Source: Pseudomonadota bacterium
GTDB lineage: Bacteria; Pseudomonadota; Alphaproteobacteria; Caulobacterales; Caulobacteraceae
Length of the DNA stretch: 35,102 nucleotides
Direction of reading: 5' to 3'
NCBI GenBank assembly: GCA_023433585.1
Contig: JAEZCL010000210.1
Span: forward strand, 1 to 35,102
A program made the position numbers and the translations under genes. The notes under the pieces are model-generated. The model did no database searches and was not told the DNA's origin. It saw nothing but the letters and a program-made list of their open reading frames with translations. The stretch's first letter is position 1. Each line of letters begins with the position of its first letter. Of the stretch, positions 30,414 through 35,102 are shown one piece after another.

Positions 30414-31013
30414 ATGGCGCTTCTGGACTGGATGTCTGAGCCGGCCGGCCCCGTCCTCCAGGGCGACGGCGTGACCCTGCGCTCGCCCCACGGATCGGAC
30501 TATGCGGCCTGGTCGGCGCTGCGGGACCTGTCCAGCGCCCATCTGCGGCCGTGGGAGCCGGCATGGCCCGAAGACGACCTGACGCGGGCCGCCTTTCGCC
30601 GTCGCCTGTCCATCTATGAACGCGAACGGGAGCTGGGCCATGCCTGGTCGTTCTTCATCTTCGATCACCGGGACCGGCTGACGGGCGGGATCACCCTGTC
30701 GAACGTGCGGCGCGGCGTGGCCGAGACCGGAACCGTCGGCTACTGGATCGGCCTGCCGCATGTGGGTCAGGGCCTGGCGACGGCGGCGGTGCGCGCGGTG
30801 ACGGCCCATGCCTTCGGCGCCCTGAAGCTGCACCGGCTGGAGGCGGCCTGCGTGCCGCACAATCACGCCTCGCGCCGGGTCCTGGAGAAGGCGGGGTTCC
30901 GTCTGGAGGGGCAGGCGCGGGCTTATTTGAAAATTAACGGGGTCTGGGCAGATCATCTTTTGTTCGGCCTGCTGTGCGATGAGGCGGAACTTCAAGGGCG
31001 CGCGTCGTCCTGA
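30414..31013 (+). CDS. GNAT N-acetyltransferase, RimJ-like
   Basis: A 199-residue acetyl-CoA-dependent transferase of the GNAT fold. The acetyl-CoA-binding motif A appears as VGQGLATAAV (about residues 120-129), preceded by GYWIGLPH, and motif B as NHASRRVLEKAGF. These and LRPWEPAWPE near the N-terminus fit RimJ/RimL-type ribosomal-protein N-terminal acetyltransferases, though the substrate is not shown. ATG 30414 has a GGG-rich purine tract upstream. It lies 30 bases after the M16 gene and 17 bases before the pdeA-like gene, so it probably belongs to the same transcript. Confidence 0.9.
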   Translation: MALLDWMSEPAGPVLQGDGVTLRSPHGSDYAAWSALRDLSSAHLRPWEPAWPEDDLTRAAFRRRLSIYERERELGHAWSFFIFDHRDRLTGGITLSNVRRGVAETGTVGYWIGLPHVGQGLATAAVRAVTAHAFGALKLHRLEAACVPHNHASRRVLEKAGFRLEGQARAYLKINGVWADHLLFGLLCDEAELQGRASS

Positions 31014-31030
31014 GCGGAGGGCGCGAAGCC

Positions 31031-32698
31031 TTGAACAACCGGTCCAGAACGCTGGCGTGGGATCCGACCACCGCGATCGAGGCGCTGGCCGCCGCCGATG
31101 CGGCGCTGTGGGTCTGGACGCCGTCGCTGGATCAGCTGCGTTTCACCGGGGCGACCCGGCCTCTGGGGCTCGGTCCTCTGGCGCCGGAATGCACGGCCGC
31201 CGCCTTCACCGCCCTGGCCATGCCGCAGGACCGGAGCCTGGCCGAACGGATTCTCAAGCCCCAGGATGAGGGCGGCGAGATCGCCGTGCGTCTGAGAATG
31301 CGCGGCGGCGACGTGTGCATCTGGCGCGGCGTCTGGCTCGAGGACGGAGTGCGCGCCGCCGGCGTGGCGGCCCTGGAAAGCAAATTCACCGGCGCGACCG
31401 GCGACAGCCTGACCGGCCTTCTGGACCGCCGGGCCTTTCTGGCCCGGATGGGCGAGAGCCTGACCCGCCCGGGCGATCTCGACCTGGTGGTGGCCGACGT
31501 GGACCGCCTGCGCCGGCTGAACGAGGCCCTGGGCCATGAGCGCGCGGACCTGGTGCTGTCGGCGCTGGGCTCGCGCCTGGCGGCGGCCTTTTCGGGCGAT
31601 GCCGCGCCGGCTCGCATCGGCGAGGACGAGTTCGCCATATTCATCCGCAGCGATCAGGGCGACGCCTGCGCGCGCATGCGCCAGGCCCTGGAGCAGCCCC
31701 TGCGTGTGGCGGGCTTCGACATCTATCCGACCGTGTCCATCGGCGCCGTGCGGGCCGAGGGCGGGCCGGATGCGCCGGATCCGGCCGAACTGCTTCGCCG
31801 CGCCGAACTGGCGGTGGAATCGGCCAAGGGGGCGGGGCGCGGCGGTATGGCCGCCTATGGCCGGACCCTGGAGTCCGACAGCCTGTCGCGGCTGGCCCTG
31901 GAGAGCGATCTCAGGAACGCCTTCGTGCGCGGCGAGATCGAGCCTTTCTATCAGCCCATCGTCAATCTGGAGAACGGCGCGGTGGCCGGGTTCGAGGCCC
32001 TGGCCCGATGGCGCCATCCCCGGCGCGGCCTGGTGCCGCCGGACGAATTCCTGGGCCTGGCCGACGAGATGGGCCTGATGAACGAGCTGGGCCTGATGAT
32101 GATGCGCCAGTCCGCCGGCCAGCTGGCGGAATGGCTGAAGCGCCATCCCGGCGCGGGCAAGCTGTTCTGCAGCGTCAACCTGTCCACCAACGAACTGGAG
32201 CGCGACGGCCTGGTGGAGGACGTGCGCGCCATCCGAGCCGAGACCCGTCTGCCCCCCGGCGCCCTGAAGCTGGAGGTCACCGAAAGCGACATCATGCGCG
32301 ATCCCGAACGCGCCGCCGAGGTGCTGAAGTCCCTGCGGGAAGCGGGGGCCAGCCTGGCGCTGGACGACTTCGGAACCGGCTTCTCGTCCCTGTCCTATCT
32401 GGCGCGCCTGCCCTTCGACACCCTGAAGATCGACCGTTATTTCGTGCTGACCATGGGTCAGGATGAAGGCTCGTCCAAGATCGTGAAATCGGTGGTCAAC
32501 CTGGGCCGCGACCTGTCGCTGGAGGTGGTGGCCGAGGGGGTCGAGAACGCCGACCTGGCGCGTCGGCTGCTGGATTCCGGGTGCCATTACGGCCAGGGCT
32601 TCGGCTATGCGCCTGCGTTGCCGGCCCAGGAGGCCGAGGTCTATCTGAACGAATCCCTGGCCGACGGGTCGGCGCCCATCAAGGCGCGCTCGGCCTGA
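31031..32698 (+). CDS. pdeA: c-di-GMP phosphodiesterase with degenerate GGDEF domain, PdeA-like
   Basis: A 555-residue cytoplasmic protein: a PAS-like region (about 15-115), a GGDEF domain (about 125-275) with active-site variant GEDEF (197-201), and an EAL domain (about 288-545). The EAL domain has EALARWRHP (Glu322), Asn383, Glu415, DDFGTG (Asp445-446), Lys466 and Glu502, all the metal and catalytic residues needed to cut c-di-GMP to pGpG. GEDEF is the altered site known for Caulobacter PdeA (CC3396), whose GGDEF domain binds GTP and stimulates the EAL domain. The C-terminus ends ARSA. Start TTG 31031 has GGAGGG upstream. The name is an inference from architecture and GEDEF. Confidence 0.8.
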   Translation: MNNRSRTLAWDPTTAIEALAAADAALWVWTPSLDQLRFTGATRPLGLGPLAPECTAAAFTALAMPQDRSLAERILKPQDEGGEIAVRLRMRGGDVCIWRGVWLEDGVRAAGVAALESKFTGATGDSLTGLLDRRAFLARMGESLTRPGDLDLVVADVDRLRRLNEALGHERADLVLSALGSRLAAAFSGDAAPARIGEDEFAIFIRSDQGDACARMRQALEQPLRVAGFDIYPTVSIGAVRAEGGPDAPDPAELLRRAELAVESAKGAGRGGMAAYGRTLESDSLSRLALESDLRNAFVRGEIEPFYQPIVNLENGAVAGFEALARWRHPRRGLVPPDEFLGLADEMGLMNELGLMMMRQSAGQLAEWLKRHPGAGKLFCSVNLSTNELERDGLVEDVRAIRAETRLPPGALKLEVTESDIMRDPERAAEVLKSLREAGASLALDDFGTGFSSLSYLARLPFDTLKIDRYFVLTMGQDEGSSKIVKSVVNLGRDLSLEVVAEGVENADLARRLLDSGCHYGQGFGYAPALPAQEAEVYLNESLADGSAPIKARSA

Positions 32699-32708
32699 CG
32701 CGCCCGGA

Positions 32709-32722
32709 TTAAGCCGGATTAA
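32709..32722. promoter_or_regulatory. TTAA-N6-TTAA, CtrA-like half-site pair
   Basis: A direct repeat CCGGATTAA (32704-32712 and 32714-32722) places two TTAA sequences six bases apart, the second continuing as TTAACC. The CtrA consensus is TTAA-N7-TTAA, so the spacing is off by one. It lies 116 bases upstream of the penicillin-binding protein gene. Confidence 0.25.
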
Positions 32723-32837
32723 CCCCGTCGCCATGGTTTGGGCGGAAACATCGCCCAGGTTCGCGTCATCGACGTGGGGCGTTTCACCGATCCCGTTCAC
32801 GGGTTATGAGCGGAGCCGAACGGGCTAGAGGGTTTCC

Positions 32838-34955
32838 ATGGCGGGTCCATTCTTCGGACGCGGCGCGTCCAGCGGCGGCGGAAAGCCGGGCGGACGCACC
32901 CTGATGCAGCGGCTGCTCTATTGGGCGGCGGTCCTGGCCGTATGGGGCCTGATCTTCCTGGTCGTGTTCTTCCTGGTCTTCGCGCGCGACCTGCCCGACA
33001 CCTCCGCGCTCTATGACGTGGAGCGCCAGCCCTCGATCACCTATCTGGACCGGTCCGGAGCCCTGATTTCGGTGCGCGGCAGCCAGCACGCCCCGCCGGT
33101 GGAGCTGGACAGCCTGCCGGACTATGTGCCGGCCGCCTTCATCGCCATCGAGGACCGGCGCTTCCGCCACCACCCCGGTTTCGATCCCATCGGCATGACG
33201 CGGGCCGTCATCGCCAACATGCGCGCCGGCCGGGTCGTCCAGGGCGGCTCCACCCTGACCCAGCAGCTGGCCAAGAACCTGTTCCTGACGCCGGACCAGA
33301 ACATACGTCGCAAGGTGCAGGAGCTGATGCTGGCGGTGTGGCTGGAGATGAAGTTCTCCAAGGACGAGATTCTGGCCCTGTATCTGAACCGGGTCTATTT
33401 CGGCGCCGGGGCCTACGGCATCGAGGCGGCGTCCCAGCGCTATTTCGACAAGGGCGCCGATGAGCTGACCGTGGGCGAGGCCGCCCTTCTGGCGGGCCTG
33501 CTCAAGGCGCCGTCCCGCTACAGCCCGCTGGGCGAGAGCGAGCGGGCCGCCGGGCGCGCCACCGTGGTTCTGAACGAGATGGAGGACGCCGGGGTCATCA
33601 CGGCCGAACAGCGCGCCGCCGCGGTGCTGGAGCCGGTCCGCGTGTCGCGCACCCTGGCCACCCAGCATGCGCAGTATTTCGTCGACTGGCTGGACCAGGA
33701 CATCCGCCGGCTGGTGGGCGAACCGTCCGAGGACCTGATCGTCGAGACCACCCTGGACCTGACCCTGCAGACCGCCGCCGAGCGTTCGGTGCGCCGTATC
33801 CTTGAGCGGGACGCGGGGCGCGGGGTCGAGCAGGCCGCGCTGGTGGCGGTGGACGGCGAGGGCCGGGTGCGGGCCATGATCGGCGGCGCCTCCTACGCCG
33901 ACAGCCAGTTCAACCGCGCGGCGGACGCCCGACGTCAGGCCGGCTCGGCCTGGAAGCCCTTCGTCTATCTGGCCGCGCTGGAGGCGGGCTATACGCCGGA
34001 CACGCGCGTGGTGGATCAGCCGATCACCATCGGAAACTGGTCGCCGCGCAACTATTCGGGCCGCTTCATCGGCGAGACCACCCTGGCCAATGCGGTCGCT
34101 CAGTCCACCAACACCATCGCGGCGGGGCTGGCCGACCAGGTGGGCCGCGACAGCGTGGCCCGGGCCGCGCGCCGGCTGGGCATCACCTCGCGCGTGGGGC
34201 TGGAGCCCGCCATGGCGCTGGGCGCCGTCGAGGTCAGCCCGCTGGAGATGGCCCAGGCCTACGCCGCCTTCGCCAATGGAGGCCGCCGCGCCGAGGCGCA
34301 CGGCGTCACCCGCATCCGCACGCCCCAGGGCCGCGTGATCTATCAGCGCCAGACCGGCGACCGCCGCGCCGATCAGGTGATCCAGAACCCGTCGCTGTAT
34401 TATCTGAACCAGATGCTGCGCGGGGTCATCACCTCGGGAACCGCCCGTTCGGTGGCCATCTCGGGCCGCGACCTGGCGGGCAAGACCGGCACCACCTCGG
34501 ATTACCGGGACGCCTGGTTCGCGGGCTACACCGGCGGCTTCGTGACCGTGGTCTGGGTCGGCAAGGACGACAACAGCGCCATGCGCGGCGTCACCGGCGG
34601 AGCGTCGCCCGCCGCCATCTGGCGCGGCTTCATGGAGGCGGCCCTGCCGCGCCTGAACGTGCAGCGCATTCCCAATGGGCCGCCCCTGCCCGACGGCTGG
34701 GTCGCGCCCACGCCGCCGGGCGCCGATCCGGTGGGCAGCCTGCTGGACGGCCTGGGCGACCTGTTCGGCGACGGCGATCTGCCGCCGCTGGGCGATGATC
34801 CCCTGGCCTCCGGGCCGTCCGGTCCGCGTCCGGTCCAGCCCGCGCCCGCCCAGCCGAGCGTGCGCCCGCCCGACCCCATCCGCACCGAGCCGCCGGCCCA
34901 GAATCCCGAACCCGACAGCAAGCCCGAACGCCGTCCGGACCCGCTGTTCTTCTGA
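32838..34955 (+). CDS. Class A penicillin-binding protein (PBP1A type)
   Basis: A 705-residue bifunctional cell-wall synthase. A short cytoplasmic tail precedes one transmembrane helix (about 27-49). The GT51 glycosyltransferase domain contains EDRRFRHHPG (catalytic Glu105) and GGSTLTQQLAKNL. The transpeptidase domain has SAWK (Ser370, Lys373), STN (Ser423, Asn425) and KTGTT (Lys549). A Pro/Asp-rich tail of about 90 residues follows, ending DPLFF. The length is normal for PBP1A without the large OB insertion of some homologs. ATG 32838 has AGAGGG upstream. It lies 139 bases after pdeA and may have its own promoter. Confidence 0.94.
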   Translation: MAGPFFGRGASSGGGKPGGRTLMQRLLYWAAVLAVWGLIFLVVFFLVFARDLPDTSALYDVERQPSITYLDRSGALISVRGSQHAPPVELDSLPDYVPAAFIAIEDRRFRHHPGFDPIGMTRAVIANMRAGRVVQGGSTLTQQLAKNLFLTPDQNIRRKVQELMLAVWLEMKFSKDEILALYLNRVYFGAGAYGIEAASQRYFDKGADELTVGEAALLAGLLKAPSRYSPLGESERAAGRATVVLNEMEDAGVITAEQRAAAVLEPVRVSRTLATQHAQYFVDWLDQDIRRLVGEPSEDLIVETTLDLTLQTAAERSVRRILERDAGRGVEQAALVAVDGEGRVRAMIGGASYADSQFNRAADARRQAGSAWKPFVYLAALEAGYTPDTRVVDQPITIGNWSPRNYSGRFIGETTLANAVAQSTNTIAAGLADQVGRDSVARAARRLGITSRVGLEPAMALGAVEVSPLEMAQAYAAFANGGRRAEAHGVTRIRTPQGRVIYQRQTGDRRADQVIQNPSLYYLNQMLRGVITSGTARSVAISGRDLAGKTGTTSDYRDAWFAGYTGGFVTVVWVGKDDNSAMRGVTGGASPAAIWRGFMEAALPRLNVQRIPNGPPLPDGWVAPTPPGADPVGSLLDGLGDLFGDGDLPPLGDDPLASGPSGPRPVQPAPAQPSVRPPDPIRTEPPAQNPEPDSKPERRPDPLFF

Positions 34956-34967
34956 CGCCGCGCGTCT

Positions 34968-35102
34968 CCTCCCCACATCGTGAGGAGGGGGACCGCGCCC
35001 ACCAGGGCGGGGTGGAGGGGGCGGCGCGTTAATCGCCAATCCTTTTCCGCCCGCGCCGCCCCCTCCGTCACGGGCGCTGAGTCGCGCCCGCGCCACCTCC
35101 CC
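34968..35102. repeat. Intergenic palindromic repeat, cut by the window end
   Basis: A GC-rich element after the penicillin-binding protein gene. GGAGGGGGCGGCGCG (35014-35028) and CGCGCCGCCCCCTCC (35052-35066) are perfect 15-bp inverted repeats with a 23-base loop. A smaller hairpin (CTCCTC ... GAGGAG) lies at about 34968-34986. No gene is seen. The style matches the GGAGGGGG-type repeats common in Caulobacteraceae genomes, and the element may also act as a transcription end. Confidence 0.7.

Noticed and set aside
31622..31636. Diguanylate cyclase activity of the GGDEF domain in the pdeA-like protein
   Set aside because: The active-site motif is GEDEF with the second glycine lost, and no inhibitory RxxD site precedes it; a regulatory GTP-binding role is more likely.
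32784..35096. A 770-codon open frame on the minus strand opposite the penicillin-binding protein
   Set aside because: Frame shadow of a long high-GC gene; no motifs, and the plus strand carries all class A penicillin-binding protein motifs.
1..35102. CRISPR arrays, tRNA or rRNA genes, insertion sequences or prophage genes
   Set aside because: Reading both strands I found no regular direct-repeat array, no cloverleaf-like tRNA with a GGTTCGAATCC-type arm, no rRNA stretches, and no transposase or phage protein; the repeats present are intergenic palindromes.

Overview
The window comes from the chromosome of a high-GC alphaproteobacterium, most likely a Caulobacteraceae member close to Brevundimonas or Caulobacter. 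The evidence is the presence of an RcdA-type cell-cycle adaptor, a PdeA-like c-di-GMP phosphodiesterase with a GEDEF site, a TonB-dependent receptor, TTG and leaderless starts, and intergenic palindromes of a kind common in this group. Almost all of it is ordinary, tightly packed core genome. I see no rRNA, tRNA, CRISPR array, phage or transposase.

Layout. 1-2.2 kb: a palindromic repeat, a dienelactone-hydrolase-like protein, an AT-richer two-gene module of unknown function (918-1444), and divergent from it an SdpR-like ArsR repressor with a small membrane protein. 2.2-8.7 kb: rlmN, a DUF350 membrane protein, a membrane-anchored trypsin-like protease, a CaiB/BaiF CoA-transferase, a small lipoprotein, an ABC exporter and rpmE. 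8.8-14.8 kb: an L,D-transpeptidase, rcdA, DUF1192, a quinone oxidoreductase, a CHCC zinc-finger/gloA/lipoprotein operon and an ABC ATPase without a permease. 14.9-20.6 kb: a POT peptide transporter with a large periplasmic insertion, a cluster of palindromes with a terminator, a TonB receptor whose Shine-Dalgarno sequence lies in a hairpin, and tldD. 20.7-22.4 kb: a PadR/HAAS/GIN-domain operon. 22.6-29.1 kb: the aa3 cytochrome c oxidase cluster (coxB, coxA, ctaB, a 43-aa coxF-like gene, ctaG, coxC, DUF983, SURF1). 29.1-35.1 kb: an M16 peptidase, a GNAT acetyltransferase, a pdeA-like gene, a class A penicillin-binding protein and another palindromic repeat.

The most striking observation is in coxA (subunit I of the oxidase). 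An in-frame amber codon TAG at 24461-24463 splits an otherwise intact 557-codon reading frame. By residue spacing the stop sits where Rhodobacter sphaeroides oxidase has Ser299, a K-proton-channel residue. One C-to-A change from TCG would produce it. All other metal ligands and the D- and K-channel residues that I could align are present on both sides. It is therefore a very recent loss, a sequence error, or a codon that is read through.

How the genes work together: the 22.6-29.1 kb cluster makes the terminal oxidase, its heme A precursor (CtaB), its CuB insertion factor (CtaG) and its SURF1 assembly factor. The L,D-transpeptidase, penicillin-binding protein, exporter and receptor serve the envelope. 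RcdA and the PdeA-like protein both belong to the ClpXP/CpdR cell-cycle proteolysis network known from Caulobacter, although they lie about 20 kb apart here.
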